Positions 13,713-22,342 are shown, numbered from the stretch's first letter. The stretch is 64,000 nt of DNA from Renibacterium sp043789415 (GCF_043789415.1 NZ_JBDLLW010000002.1:434001-498000), one strand, 5' to 3'. Numbers and translations are program-made. The notes: a model not told the origin generated them from the letters alone.

Positions 13713-16132
13713 GCCGAGGGCAGCACAGGAACATCATCCCTCAGGCATGCCGGAGAGCCCAAGAAAACCGACAGATTCATGAAGACGACGAGCCGGAGAT
13801 GCAGATGGCACTGATGACGAGGATCCGACACCGCCCAGGGCTCAGTAAGCCAGTGTCGGAACATGTGGTGCTCGATGAGAGCACGAGTTTGGCGGGTAAC
13901 AGCCAAAGCCAGATCTCTGAGGCGGAGGTTACGCCCCTGGAAGGCATGGACAATACCGCAAACGGATCAGCCGACGACGAGCAGCCAGAGCTGAAGCAGA
14001 ATTGGTGGCAGCGCCACCAGGAGATGAAGAAGCTCGAGGGCAAGTTCGAGAGTTATCCACACCTTCTGGTTCTGAAACCGAAGGAGCGGTATGCCTTCCG
14101 CTCGGACTACTTCGAGGTTGACTCCTCGGTCGGCTGCGTACTTTCGTTCTTTCACGACTCTGCGGCTCAGGATGGCTTCGCGGCGTTCTGGGGCATCGGC
14201 CGGATCCCGGATGGACTCGATGATCGCGTGACGGCAGTTGTGCTCGAGCAGATAGTCCGACGGGACCAGAAGTGGATCGACCAGTACACCAGACAGTCCG
14301 AGAATCTGGACAAGCTGGAGAGAGGCGAGCAGGCCGAGAGCGGCACGACATCCTCGCGTCGCAAGGCCAAGAAGGTCGCTGGTGACATGGAGACAGTGAT
14401 AGGTGAGCTGCAGGATGGCGGGGCGTACCTCTCGGTGCAGAATCGGCTACTGCTCAAGGCTCCGGATCTGATCACACTGGAGGAGACGATCGAGCGGATC
14501 TCACGGCTCTACATCGATCGCTTCGGAACGATCAAGGTTGCACCATACGTTGGCGAGCAGCGTCAGGAGCTCTCGGGTCTATTCAAGAAGAACGACAAGA
14601 AACGTGGGTCCGGGTTCCACTTCACTTCGACCGAGCTGGCCGGTTCCTACTCGCTGGTGACCAACGGTCTCAACGATTACTCGGGCGAATACGTGGGCTT
14701 CATGATCGGCGACGTGAACAACAGTGCCGTGCTCATGGACACCAACGGGTATAGCCACCATGTGGTCGTCGCCGACAATGCAGTCTCGGATTACCTGGGG
14801 CGGGAGCGGGTTGCGAATATGTGGGGCTCGAAGCTCTCGCAGTCGTGTTTGCTCGCCAATGGATCGGTCGTGCATTTGGTTCTCGACGGTGCGAACCTCG
14901 ACAAGCTTGGACCGAAGTTCGATGACCTCACAGCTCACGTCGATCTCAACAGCGGCGACGTAAACATGTTCGAGATGTTCGGCGACGAAGATGATGAGCT
15001 GTCGATCTTCTCGTCGCAGATGAAGAAGCTCACGCTCATGTTCGAGCAACTCTACCAGGCGCGGGATGCGGCGATGAATTCGATCATCCGCGACAACCTC
15101 GAGACGATCGCGGAGCAGTTCTACGTCGACCAGCGGATGTGGGTGCGCAATGCGAAGGAGAACCGGTCCCGCCTGAGAGTCGTGGGTATCCCCCACGACC
15201 AGGTGCCGCGTCTGCAGATGTTCATGTCCTACCTGGACACAGCCCTGAAGGAGCGCGAGAACTCTTCAAAGAATAATCAGTCCACGCTGGATGCACTAAC
15301 GGTGCTGACCGGTGTTGCTCGTAATCTGCTTAACACCAATGGCGACCTCTTTAACAACTTCACAGCTGAGGCCGTCGATGGCATTCGTGACGCCAAGCGC
15401 GTCGTCTACGACTTCTCGCGGCTCATGCGCCGAGGCAAGGGTGTGGCGATGGCTCAGCTGGTGAATATTGTGGGCTTCGCAATCGGAAAGCTCCAACATG
15501 GCGACACAGTGATCATCCACGGTGCCGAGCACATCGATGAACAGGTCAAGGAGTACATCCAGAGCCAGTTTGAGCACCTGTTCCACCGTGGTGGCCGGGT
15601 CGTGTTCAGTTACAACGACACAGACAAGATGCTCGAGGACGCGGCGTTCAACAAGTTCGACGCCGCGGACTTCACGATCTTCGGCACGATGCGCGACAAG
15701 ACAGTGGAGGACTACCAGAAGCTGCTGCATCAGGAGATACCTAAAGATCTGGCCAAGCTAATCACGCGCAAGGGTGAAAACCTCTCGTACCTGCGCCGCG
15801 GGCACTCCAACGTCGTTTTCCACTTGGACCTTGCCCTAGGCATCAACCCCAACCGCGAGAAGCAGCGCCGGGATATGCGACGCAAGGCGCAGCAGCTTGA
15901 GGAGAGCAAGCGGCTGAGCACAGTGATGACTGAGAAGCCGGTCCCAGGTGCGAATACGACTGGCGGTGGCGGTAGCAATGAGGACCGCAAGCAAGCAGAA
16001 GCGAAGAGGGGCATGCTACCGGTTCACAAGCACAAGGCAATCGAGAAGAAGACGCTCTCGACAGCGGACAGGTTCAGCAACGGGTCGCAGATGACGAGGA
16101 CCAAGCAACGAAACGACGGGAGTGCTCGATGA
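13709..16132 (+). CDS. VirB4-like conjugation protein with degenerate ATPase motifs
   Basis: The 807-residue protein has a disordered N-terminus of about 95 residues, then a VirB4-like body (LVLKPKERYAFRSDYFEVDS ... SGEYVGFMIGDVNNSAVLMD). Where VirB4 proteins carry Walker A (GxSGSGKS), at residues of about 350 to 370, this one reads HHVVVADNAVSDYLGRERVA, with no Gly-Lys-Ser. The next strand, normally ending in Asp-Pro, is LVLDGANLDKL. Walker B at about residue 600 is GDTVIIHGAEHI instead of an Asp-Glu. The last 120 residues are basic and Gly-rich. The fold is retained while nucleotide hydrolysis is probably lost, so it may act structurally beside an active VirB4 encoded outside the window. 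It overlaps both neighbours by four bases. Confidence 0.7.
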   Translation: MSRGQHRNIIPQACRRAQENRQIHEDDEPEMQMALMTRIRHRPGLSKPVSEHVVLDESTSLAGNSQSQISEAEVTPLEGMDNTANGSADDEQPELKQNWWQRHQEMKKLEGKFESYPHLLVLKPKERYAFRSDYFEVDSSVGCVLSFFHDSAAQDGFAAFWGIGRIPDGLDDRVTAVVLEQIVRRDQKWIDQYTRQSENLDKLERGEQAESGTTSSRRKAKKVAGDMETVIGELQDGGAYLSVQNRLLLKAPDLITLEETIERISRLYIDRFGTIKVAPYVGEQRQELSGLFKKNDKKRGSGFHFTSTELAGSYSLVTNGLNDYSGEYVGFMIGDVNNSAVLMDTNGYSHHVVVADNAVSDYLGRERVANMWGSKLSQSCLLANGSVVHLVLDGANLDKLGPKFDDLTAHVDLNSGDVNMFEMFGDEDDELSIFSSQMKKLTLMFEQLYQARDAAMNSIIRDNLETIAEQFYVDQRMWVRNAKENRSRLRVVGIPHDQVPRLQMFMSYLDTALKERENSSKNNQSTLDALTVLTGVARNLLNTNGDLFNNFTAEAVDGIRDAKRVVYDFSRLMRRGKGVAMAQLVNIVGFAIGKLQHGDTVIIHGAEHIDEQVKEYIQSQFEHLFHRGGRVVFSYNDTDKMLEDAAFNKFDAADFTIFGTMRDKTVEDYQKLLHQEIPKDLAKLITRKGENLSYLRRGHSNVVFHLDLALGINPNREKQRRDMRRKAQQLEESKRLSTVMTEKPVPGANTTGGGGSNEDRKQAEAKRGMLPVHKHKAIEKKTLSTADRFSNGSQMTRTKQRNDGSAR

Positions 16133-19100
16133 CGCAGAAGACGGGACTGGCGATGATCCCGGTGGGTATGATCGCGCAGCCGACCTGGGTGCGCACGCTA
16201 ACTGGCACGCTGCTGCTGGCGCTTCTCGTGCCGCTGATGTTCCTCATGGTCACCTCGACGGCGCATGCCGCCGATGACCAAGAGAAGGAAGACTACTCTC
16301 TTTACAAGCTTAGTTCGAACGCTAACGTCTACTTTGCAGATCGGTTGTCACCGAAGAGCAGCAACCCGGCCCCCGACAGCAAGTGGGCAGGCATCTACCA
16401 GAACCCAGCCGAGGCGGGCTCGATGATGGGGTACGCCGACGACGGGAACTGGGTCAACTGGCTTTTCTCGACCGTGACCGGCGCATCCCACACCGTCAAG
16501 CTTGACGTGTTCCCCGACGGGTATCAGGGCATGAAGAGCTATGCACAGTTCGGTGCGGCAAACGCTGACCTCGGTCTGGACAAAATGTACTCGGCCGCGG
16601 GCTTCGACCCGATCATCCGAGGTGTGGGTGGCGCGCTAATGTGGCTGGTGTACATCCTGGCGATCGGTGTGGGTCTGTTGTTTTGGGGGTTCATCCAGAT
16701 CCTACAGTTCATGAATCCGTTCCTGTGGTTCCACAAGGGACTGGCGGCAGTGTCGCCGGCGTACAAAAACTTCGCCGACGGCATGGTCACCTCGAATGTG
16801 AACGGTCAGGAGACGGTGCACGCTGCGCCATCGGGGCTTTCGGGGCTAGAGGGTTTCATTGCCGAATGGTACGGCGCGCTGGTCTCGATGTCCTGGGGCG
16901 TGCTTGTTCCCTTGTTCATTGGGTTCCTGTTGATCGGCTTGGTCTTCTTCAAAAAGATGGACCGTGGCTCGGCGTTCAAGAAGATTGTGGTGCGTGTGCT
17001 CTTCCTGGCCTTCGGACTTCCCCTTTTTGGTGGCATGTACACCTCGATCCTGAGTCAGTTCAGCGAGGACCTCGGCACGCAGAACAGCGGACCCACGCAG
17101 GTCGTCGCTTCGACGTACGTTGACTTCGAAGGGTGGATGAACAAGGACCGGCTCCACGTGCCGGACAACGCTTCGATCACCTGGGACCCGAGCACCGGCC
17201 ACTCGCTGCCCATCTCGACGTTTTCAGTCAGGAATACAGCCCTAGCGATCAACAAGCAGGTCCACTCCGGTGAGCTGGCAAATCTCAGTGTTGCGGCGGT
17301 GGACAAGAACAGCAACGCCTCATCGGTCTGGGCGAACACATCGAACATCAACGGCGACAAGGTCCAGCAATCTGATGCATCCGGTGCCGGCATGGTGATC
17401 GACATGCTCTGGCGGTACATGAGCCATCAGACAGTGAATGCGTCAGACTTTGAGTCGAAGATCCAGGGTGAGATCCAAGCAAACTCGACGATGGCTCAGA
17501 CATACAAGCAGCAGCTCTTCACTAAGAGCAAGTACGAGGATGCTTCCGGATTCGGTGAAGAGGCTGCAGGCCAGTCGGGTGTCAACCCTGAGCAGCACCC
17601 GCTGTTCTCGACGAACCATGCGGGTCTGACCTCGTCAGCAGCCGATGGAACCAAGGGAGTGTCGTTCTCATCGAGTGGCACGACGCAGTGTGATTTCCGG
17701 GTCGTGAAAGACGGGACCAAGTATCCACTTGATTGCAACCTGGCTCCGATGGCGGCGTATAACTATCAGAACACGGAGTTCAACGCGGATTCCATGACGG
17801 TCTACTCGGCGAATAAGTCGGCCTCCGGTTTCACTCGGACGTTCCATTCCTCGGTAGCTCAGGTCGGCACCGGCGCGTCGGCGTTCATGTACTGGGCCAA
17901 CGCCTTCGTGCTGCTGTTGTGTATGGCCCTGCTCGGTATTACCTATGGCCTGGGCATGCTCACCGCGTCGCTAAAGCGTGGCTTCAGTACCATCGTTGCA
18001 GTGCCGTTTGCGACCCTAGGTTCGATCGCGAGCATCGCCAAGGTCATCATCTACGCGACAGCGATGATTCTCGAGGTGCTGGTGACAGTCTTCCTATACC
18101 AGTTCGCCTCAAAGTTGCTGATCTCGCTGCCGCAGCTCATCGAAAGTCCGATCGCAAACCTGCTGAAGCCGTCGAACGGCAATTTCGTCAACGTGCTTGC
18201 GAGCTCAACACTGGGTCCAGTGCTGGTCGTTGTCATGACCCTCGTGTCGATCTTGCTTATCTTGGGCGTCACGATCACGCTGATGCGGGTGCGTGGCTCG
18301 GCACTGAAGGCGATGGATGAGGCCGCGACCAAGCTCGTGGACCGGTTCCTCGAGACAAATACACCGCCGAAGGCCAGCAGCGGGCTTATGCCTGCAATGG
18401 CCAGCGGTCTGGGTGCAGGTGCAGGCAGTGCAATGGCGAGCCGCTTGGGCGGCAGTAAGGGGTCTTCGTCCATGAACAACATGGGCAAGGCTGGCGATCA
18501 GTCGTCTAAAACTGGTGTGCAGTCGACGAACGTCGGTGGCACGAACGGCAGGTCGTCGATCGAAGGTGGTCAGCAGAAGGGTGAGCTGGAGGCCGGTACG
18601 ACCAGCGGCAATCCCGACGACGGCGGGAACGCCGGTGGCCTCAACGGCGGCCCTGGGGGTCCTGGTCTTCCGGGCGGCCCGGGAGCAAATGGCAAGGCGA
18701 AGGCCCTCCCCGGGGGCTCAGGCTCCGGTGGTGCCGACGGCGTGGATGGTGCTGACGGCTCCGCACCAGTCGGTCCTGATGCTGGTCCTGCCAGCGGCGA
18801 CGGTCGTGGAAGCACAGCCGACCAGGGCTCGACGATCAACGCCTCGGACCGCGCGGGGCAAGGCTCTCGTTCTCTGGACGATCGCCAGGTCGCTCAGCGG
18901 GTAAGGCAACAGGGTGGTCTCACACAGCTCGGCATTGGTAGCGTCGGGACCGGTGGCAAGACCACCGGCGGCAGGGTTAGTACCGATCAGCCGAATGGTC
19001 AGCAGAATCGGGACAGCCGTCGTGAAGGCCGTGTGCTGACCGTAGGCCAGACCAACGACCAGAAGAGCCAGCTGACTGACCCGCGGTCGAGTACCGTTGG

Positions 19101-19350
19101 GCAGAAGGCTCTGACTCCCTCTCCCCAGCGTTCGCTCCAAGCTCGCAACACCGGTATTCGACAGAGTCAGACCCCTCGACAGGGGAAACCTATTCCCGCG
19201 AAGCCGCAGCAGAATCTGCTCACGGTTCCTGACAGGGTGTCGACCAGCAAACCGACGGTGGTACAGCAGGTCAAGGGCAAAGAAATGACAAGGGCGCAGC
19301 GTGAGCAACGTCGATCTGTCTCGTCCGTGAAGGATGACAGCAAGCGCTGA
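16129..19350 (+). CDS. VirB6/TrbL-like polytopic mating-channel protein
   Basis: This 1073-residue protein has a signal sequence (TLLLALLVPLMFLMVTSTAH, cleavage likely after AHA near residue 47), membrane helices near residues 170-195, 240-265 and 280-300, a large extracellular region with Ser/Thr/Asn-rich sequence, and a second helix cluster near 590-620, 630-665 and 690-725. From about residue 750 the tail is disordered: Gly/Pro-rich collagen-like stretches, then Gln/Arg/Ser-rich sequence ending basic. This is the layout of VirB6-type channel proteins in Gram-positive conjugation systems. The start overlaps the previous gene by four bases. The long tail is probably cytoplasmic or cell-wall-spanning; which side is not decided by the sequence. 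Confidence 0.7.
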   Translation: MTQKTGLAMIPVGMIAQPTWVRTLTGTLLLALLVPLMFLMVTSTAHAADDQEKEDYSLYKLSSNANVYFADRLSPKSSNPAPDSKWAGIYQNPAEAGSMMGYADDGNWVNWLFSTVTGASHTVKLDVFPDGYQGMKSYAQFGAANADLGLDKMYSAAGFDPIIRGVGGALMWLVYILAIGVGLLFWGFIQILQFMNPFLWFHKGLAAVSPAYKNFADGMVTSNVNGQETVHAAPSGLSGLEGFIAEWYGALVSMSWGVLVPLFIGFLLIGLVFFKKMDRGSAFKKIVVRVLFLAFGLPLFGGMYTSILSQFSEDLGTQNSGPTQVVASTYVDFEGWMNKDRLHVPDNASITWDPSTGHSLPISTFSVRNTALAINKQVHSGELANLSVAAVDKNSNASSVWANTSNINGDKVQQSDASGAGMVIDMLWRYMSHQTVNASDFESKIQGEIQANSTMAQTYKQQLFTKSKYEDASGFGEEAAGQSGVNPEQHPLFSTNHAGLTSSAADGTKGVSFSSSGTTQCDFRVVKDGTKYPLDCNLAPMAAYNYQNTEFNADSMTVYSANKSASGFTRTFHSSVAQVGTGASAFMYWANAFVLLLCMALLGITYGLGMLTASLKRGFSTIVAVPFATLGSIASIAKVIIYATAMILEVLVTVFLYQFASKLLISLPQLIESPIANLLKPSNGNFVNVLASSTLGPVLVVVMTLVSILLILGVTITLMRVRGSALKAMDEAATKLVDRFLETNTPPKASSGLMPAMASGLGAGAGSAMASRLGGSKGSSSMNNMGKAGDQSSKTGVQSTNVGGTNGRSSIEGGQQKGELEAGTTSGNPDDGGNAGGLNGGPGGPGLPGGPGANGKAKALPGGSGSGGADGVDGADGSAPVGPDAGPASGDGRGSTADQGSTINASDRAGQGSRSLDDRQVAQRVRQQGGLTQLGIGSVGTGGKTTGGRVSTDQPNGQQNRDSRREGRVLTVGQTNDQKSQLTDPRSSTVGQKALTPSPQRSLQARNTGIRQSQTPRQGKPIPAKPQQNLLTVPDRVSTSKPTVVQQVKGKEMTRAQREQRRSVSSVKDDSKR

Positions 19351-19368
19351 GTCCGATAGCGGCTTCAG

Positions 19369-19402
19369 AAGAACCCCCGATGGAGATCCACCGGGGGTTC
19401 TT
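19369..19402. terminator. Intrinsic terminator after transfer operon
   Basis: AAGAACCCCCG (19369-19379) pairs perfectly with CGGGGGTTCTT (19392-19402). It lies between the convergent VirB6-like gene and the small lipoprotein gene and probably serves both. Confidence 0.75.
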
Positions 19403-19423
19403 CGTTGGTGCAGTGCTGTATCG

Positions 19424-19825
19424 TCAGCTTCCGCAAGTCTTCATGCCCTCGTCATACATCGTCTTACCCTGCGATCCGTTTCGAGGGACGAAGTCGCGAT
19501 CTCCCACCTTGACCGAGTCATCGTTGATGGTGATCTCGTCGCTGCCGTGATATTTGCCGGACTGTGTCCAGGTGATCCGTGTGCGGTCCTTGTTCAGCTG
19601 GCCAACACTGGTGTCTGAGGAGTAATTGGATTTTCCGGGGCATTCGATGGATGTGAAGGTCACCGTGTCGCCGTCGATCTTTACGACACCGAGGGGGCCA
19701 CTGGTCGCGCCGATGTACTCGCCATTGCCGCTCGGAGTCCCACTGCAGCCAGCCATTGTGAGCATCAGAGCGATAGCACCTATGGCCAGGGCGGGCGTTC
19801 CGCCTCGCTTGGTCGTGGTGGTCAT
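19424..19825 (-). CDS. Small lipoprotein
   Basis: The 133-residue protein starts MTTTTKRGGTPALAIGAIAL and has a lipobox LTMAGC (Cys at about residue 27). The mature part is beta-rich: IGATSGPLGVVKIDGDTVTF, a Cys in SIECPGKSNYS, RITWTQSGKYHGSDEITIND and a C-terminal Cys (MKTCGS), so one disulphide is likely. It is convergent with the transfer operon. Small lipoproteins of this kind near conjugation genes sometimes act in entry exclusion, but nothing here proves that. AGGGAGAT lies upstream of the ATG. Confidence 0.65.
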   Translation of the reverse strand: MTTTTKRGGTPALAIGAIALMLTMAGCSGTPSGNGEYIGATSGPLGVVKIDGDTVTFTSIECPGKSNYSSDTSVGQLNKDRTRITWTQSGKYHGSDEITINDDSVKVGDRDFVPRNGSQGKTMYDEGMKTCGS

Positions 19826-19995
19826 GATCTGTATCTCCCTAGGATTTGACCTGCTGTTTGGCGTGCATTTTATGTGTTTCTACGTCCATTCAAACACAGC
19901 TGCAATTTTTCTGTCGATACGCTACCTTGAATCGTGGCAATGGCTATTCGATTCGGATTCGAGTGCAAAACTCACGAAAGTGACACGATAATGAG

Positions 19996-20319
19996 ATGCC
20001 AGCAAATCAGCCTTCTTCGCCCTCATCCCCAGCTACCGCCCGCGATGTCGTGCATCACCTATACGTCAATTCCGGCGACCTTTTGCCGTATTGCGGGGTG
20101 ATTCCAGGTCCAGATCCGGTCACCGGCGACTGGCATACAGGCCACAACCGGGACACCCTGCTGGAGACGGTGCATTACGGACTCCCCGGTTGCGTGACAT
20201 GCCTGTCGCCTGCTGCCCTCGGAGGATTCACGCCGCTCATCATGGACGAGGACGCGGAAGTCATCACTTTCGACGGCGAAGTGCCGGTATGGGGCGACGA
20301 CGAGCCCGAGGTCGGCTGA
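19996..20319 (+). CDS. Hypothetical protein, 107 aa
   Basis: The protein begins MPANQPSSPSSPATARDVVH and contains YCGVIPGPDPVTGDWHTGHN followed by GLPGCVTCL, giving three Cys and several His that could form a small metal site (CG...H..H...C..C). The C-terminus is acidic. It lies at the extreme right of the element. No family recognised. The region to the left (19826-19995) is AT-rich and serves as promoter space for the two divergent genes. Confidence 0.5.
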   Translation: MPANQPSSPSSPATARDVVHHLYVNSGDLLPYCGVIPGPDPVTGDWHTGHNRDTLLETVHYGLPGCVTCLSPAALGGFTPLIMDEDAEVITFDGEVPVWGDDEPEVG

Positions 20320-20336
20320 GTTTCACTCGATAGCTA

Positions 20337-20429
20337 ATGGCAGATGTTATTCAGAACTTCATCGACGTCGCGCAGAAGCTCGCGTTGCTTGCAGACTTGC
20401 TGGACGAGTCTGCCGAATCACAACAATAG
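20337..20429 (+). CDS. Possible 30-residue protein
   Basis: ATG at 20337 gives MADVIQNFIDVAQKLALLAD followed by LLDESAESQQ and TAG. The sequence is an amphipathic acidic helix, which is more protein-like than random, and it follows the previous gene by 17 bases. No ribosome binding site is seen, so expression is uncertain. Confidence 0.35.
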   Translation: MADVIQNFIDVAQKLALLADLLDESAESQQ

Positions 20430-20451
20430 AGCACGAAGAAGTTCCCAAATC

Positions 20452-20475
20452 TAGCGGTCACATTAGCGGTCACAT
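20452..20475. repeat. Tandem 12-bp direct repeats near element end
   Basis: TAGCGGTCACAT occurs twice in direct succession (20452-20463 and 20464-20475), about 70 bases from the 3' end of tRNA-Pro. Short direct repeats at this distance from a tRNA integration site are typical of arm-type binding sites for a tyrosine integrase or excisionase. Confidence 0.55.
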
Positions 20476-20519
20476 CGCTATTTTCGTGGTCAAACTGATT
20501 GACTCAACGACCTTATTTT

Positions 20520-20535
20520 CCTTGATATATCAAGG
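20520..20535. other. 16-bp perfect palindrome beside tRNA-Pro
   Basis: CCTTGATATATCAAGG (20520-20535) is a perfect palindrome flanked by A/T-rich bases, ending eight bases from the mature 3' end of the tRNA. It could be an integrase/excisionase site or a weak terminator for transcripts crossing from the element. Confidence 0.45.
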
Positions 20536-20542
20536 TTTTCGG

Positions 20543-20616
20543 TCGGGCTGACAGGATTTGAACCTGCGACCCCCTGACCCCCAGTCAGGTGCGCTACCAA
20601 GCTGCGCTACAGCCCG
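20543..20616 (-). tRNA. tRNA-Pro (anticodon GGG)
   Basis: The minus strand folds into a full cloverleaf: acceptor CGGGCTG pairing with CAGCCCG, D-arm with AGCGCAGC-TTGG-TAGCGC, anticodon stem CCTGA/TCAGG with loop CTGGGGG (anticodon GGG), and T-arm CAGG-TTCAAAT-CCTG. The CCA end is not fully encoded (ACC then G). The 3' end faces the conjugative element, which makes this gene the likely integration target. Confidence 0.95.
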
Positions 20617-20688
20617 AACATCGGTTTTCTGCCGAGTAAACCCGGCGAAAGCCAACTTGAAAATCATACAGTACAGCCGCCCGGGACT

Positions 20689-21336
20689 CTAACTGGGCGA
20701 GAAGGCCTTCGCCCGAGCCTCTACTCCGGCCACGAACAACTCGATCGAACCGTGGTAGAACTCCTCGGCGTCCGCCACCTGCGTCAATGGTTCAGCGGCC
20801 GCGATAATGCCCGGATATTGTTCCGCGGGCAAGGCTCGGATGGCCTCCAGCTTCCCGGCCAGGTGCTCTTCACGAGCGCAGTCATCCATGCCGATCTCAC
20901 GCCCCGGCTCCCCCACCACCAGCATGACGCACAGGTCCATCGCGGTCCGCGCAATATTCGCCGCCTCCCGTACCGGGAACCCCAATCGGGTCAGCAGCAC
21001 TAGCGCTCGCTCGGTCAGTTCCAACCCCTTCTGCTCAGTGAACAACTGAGCCGGCACCAGTGAAGCCACCGCCGGATGCCTGCGTAGCACCGCAATCAGC
21101 GCGGTCAGCTGCCCGCCCATGGAATCATCCGCCGGCAGCTCAAGCTCGGCGATCACCGCCTGCCCCATGGCGGCCAGCAGCTCCTCCTTATTGGCGAAAT
21201 GCCAGTACATCGCCATCGGAGTGACCCCAAATTCGCCCGCTAACCGGCGAATCGTCACCGCCCCCAGGCCCTCGGCCTCGGCGAGGGACAACGCAATCTT
21301 CAGCACGGATTCTCGACTTAAAGCAGGTTTATTCAC
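20689..21336 (-). CDS. TetR-family transcriptional repressor
   Basis: The 215-residue protein has an N-terminal TetR helix-turn-helix: SRESVLKIALSLAEAEGLGA, then VTIRRLAGEFGVTPMAMYWHFANKEELL with the characteristic YWHF-x-KEEL end of the recognition region, and a TetR_C-type ligand domain. It is divergent from two SDR genes, and a perfect palindrome lies between them, so it very likely represses itself and the SDR genes, with release by an unknown ligand. It lies 73 bases from tRNA-Pro and belongs to the chromosome rather than the element. Confidence 0.85.
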   Translation of the reverse strand: MNKPALSRESVLKIALSLAEAEGLGAVTIRRLAGEFGVTPMAMYWHFANKEELLAAMGQAVIAELELPADDSMGGQLTALIAVLRRHPAVASLVPAQLFTEQKGLELTERALVLLTRLGFPVREAANIARTAMDLCVMLVVGEPGREIGMDDCAREEHLAGKLEAIRALPAEQYPGIIAAAEPLTQVADAEEFYHGSIELFVAGVEARAKAFSPS

Positions 21337-21344
21337 GAGCCAAC

Positions 21345-21380
21345 TTTACCATGTATAGGAATTGATATACGGTGTATATC
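21345..21380. promoter_or_regulatory. Operator region between tetR and SDR gene
   Basis: GATATACGGTGTATATC (21364-21380) is a perfect 7-3-7 palindrome. TTTACCATGTATAG (21345-21358) reads CTATACATGGTAAA on the other strand. These lie between the divergent starts and fit TetR operator size. A related CTATACGGTAAA recurs before the second SDR gene. Confidence 0.6.
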
Positions 21381-21449
21381 AGAGCAGGATCCGCTCGCCC
21401 GAGAGCGATCCAGCTAAAGCGATCTCGAACAAACCACAAAGGACCACTG

Positions 21450-22211
21450 ATGAACTACTCCGGCAAAACCATTCTGATCACTGGCGCTTCCTCCGGCATC
21501 GGCCAAGCCTTCGCCGAGAAGTTCGCTAGCCTCGGCGCCAAGCTGGTGCTGGTCGCCCGCAGCGAGGACACCATGAACGCCCTAGCCGCTACCCTGAAGC
21601 AAAAGCATGGCACCGAAGCCCGTGTGATCAGCCTCGACCTCTCCGTTCCCGGCGCGGCGGCCGAACTGCTCAAGCAGATCCCCGCCGTCGACGGCCTGGT
21701 CAACAATGCGGGTTTCGGCACGCACGGTCTAGTGCAGGATCTGGATCAGGACAAAGTCAATCAGGAGATCCAGCTCAACTGCGGAGCCCTGGTAGACCTG
21801 ACTCAGAAATACCTGCCCGGCATGCTGGCCAAGAAGGACGGCCTGGTGATCAACATCGCCTCCACCGCCGCCTTCCAGCCGATTCCGAAACTGGCCGTCT
21901 ACGGCGCAACCAAAGCCTTCGTGCTCTCTTTCACTCAAGCGCTCTGGGCCGAACTCCAGGGCACCGGGGTCCGCGCCCTGGCCGTCTGCCCCGGTGCGAC
22001 CTCGACGAACTTCTTCGAAGTCGCGGGCGAAGGAGCGGCGGTTGGCACCATGCGCAGCGTGGACGACGTCATCAAGACAACTTTCAAGGGTCTCGACAAA
22101 AACGCGCATACCGTGGTGGACGGCGCCATGAATGGCGCCACGGCCTTCTTCGGCCGGATCGCACCGCGCAAGCTCGTGATGTCGGCCGTCAGCCGGATGA
22201 TGTCCAAGTAA
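21450..22211 (+). CDS. Short-chain dehydrogenase/reductase
   Basis: This 253-residue classical SDR oxidoreductase has the NAD(P)-binding motif TGASSGIG near the N-terminus, NNAGFG in the middle, a Ser in INIAS, and the catalytic YxxxK in VYGATKAF. The ATG at 21450 is chosen over the frame opening at 21372 because AAAGGA precedes it and the SDR fold begins at once (MNYSGKTILITG). SDRs of this type reduce carbonyl groups of unknown lipids or small molecules. It is followed by a close paralogue, so the pair arose by tandem duplication. Regulation by the divergent TetR is probable. Confidence 0.88.
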   Translation: MNYSGKTILITGASSGIGQAFAEKFASLGAKLVLVARSEDTMNALAATLKQKHGTEARVISLDLSVPGAAAELLKQIPAVDGLVNNAGFGTHGLVQDLDQDKVNQEIQLNCGALVDLTQKYLPGMLAKKDGLVINIASTAAFQPIPKLAVYGATKAFVLSFTQALWAELQGTGVRALAVCPGATSTNFFEVAGEGAAVGTMRSVDDVIKTTFKGLDKNAHTVVDGAMNGATAFFGRIAPRKLVMSAVSRMMSK

Positions 22212-22227
22212 CTAAGTAGCTGGTCCC

Positions 22228-22257
22228 GGTGCCCGCAGACAACTCTCCGCGGGCACC
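22228..22257. terminator. 9-bp hairpin between SDR genes
   Basis: GGTGCCCGC (22228-22236) and GCGGGCACC (22249-22257) pair perfectly over a 12-nt loop. There is no T-run, so termination may be partial. It lies directly after the first SDR gene. Confidence 0.45.
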
Positions 22258-22330
22258 GCAGGACGCCGCAGGAGGCACCCCGCACATCGCTTCCAGCCAG
22301 CTCTGACACCAGCTTCTACCCAGGAATTTG

Positions 22331-22342
22331 CTATACGGTAAA
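22331..22342. promoter_or_regulatory. Possible second TetR site
   Basis: CTATACGGTAAA lies about 100 bases before the second SDR gene and matches the CTATACATGGTAAA element of the tetR operator region apart from two bases. This suggests that the same repressor acts on both SDR genes. Confidence 0.4.

Noticed and set aside
20452..20475. CRISPR array or iterons
   Set aside because: Only two 12-bp units in direct contact with no spacers; not a CRISPR. A replication origin was considered but no initiator gene is nearby.
1..20540. Prophage
   Set aside because: No capsid, portal, terminase or lysis genes are visible; topoisomerase, PrgI/VirB4-like and VirB6-like genes indicate a conjugative element.
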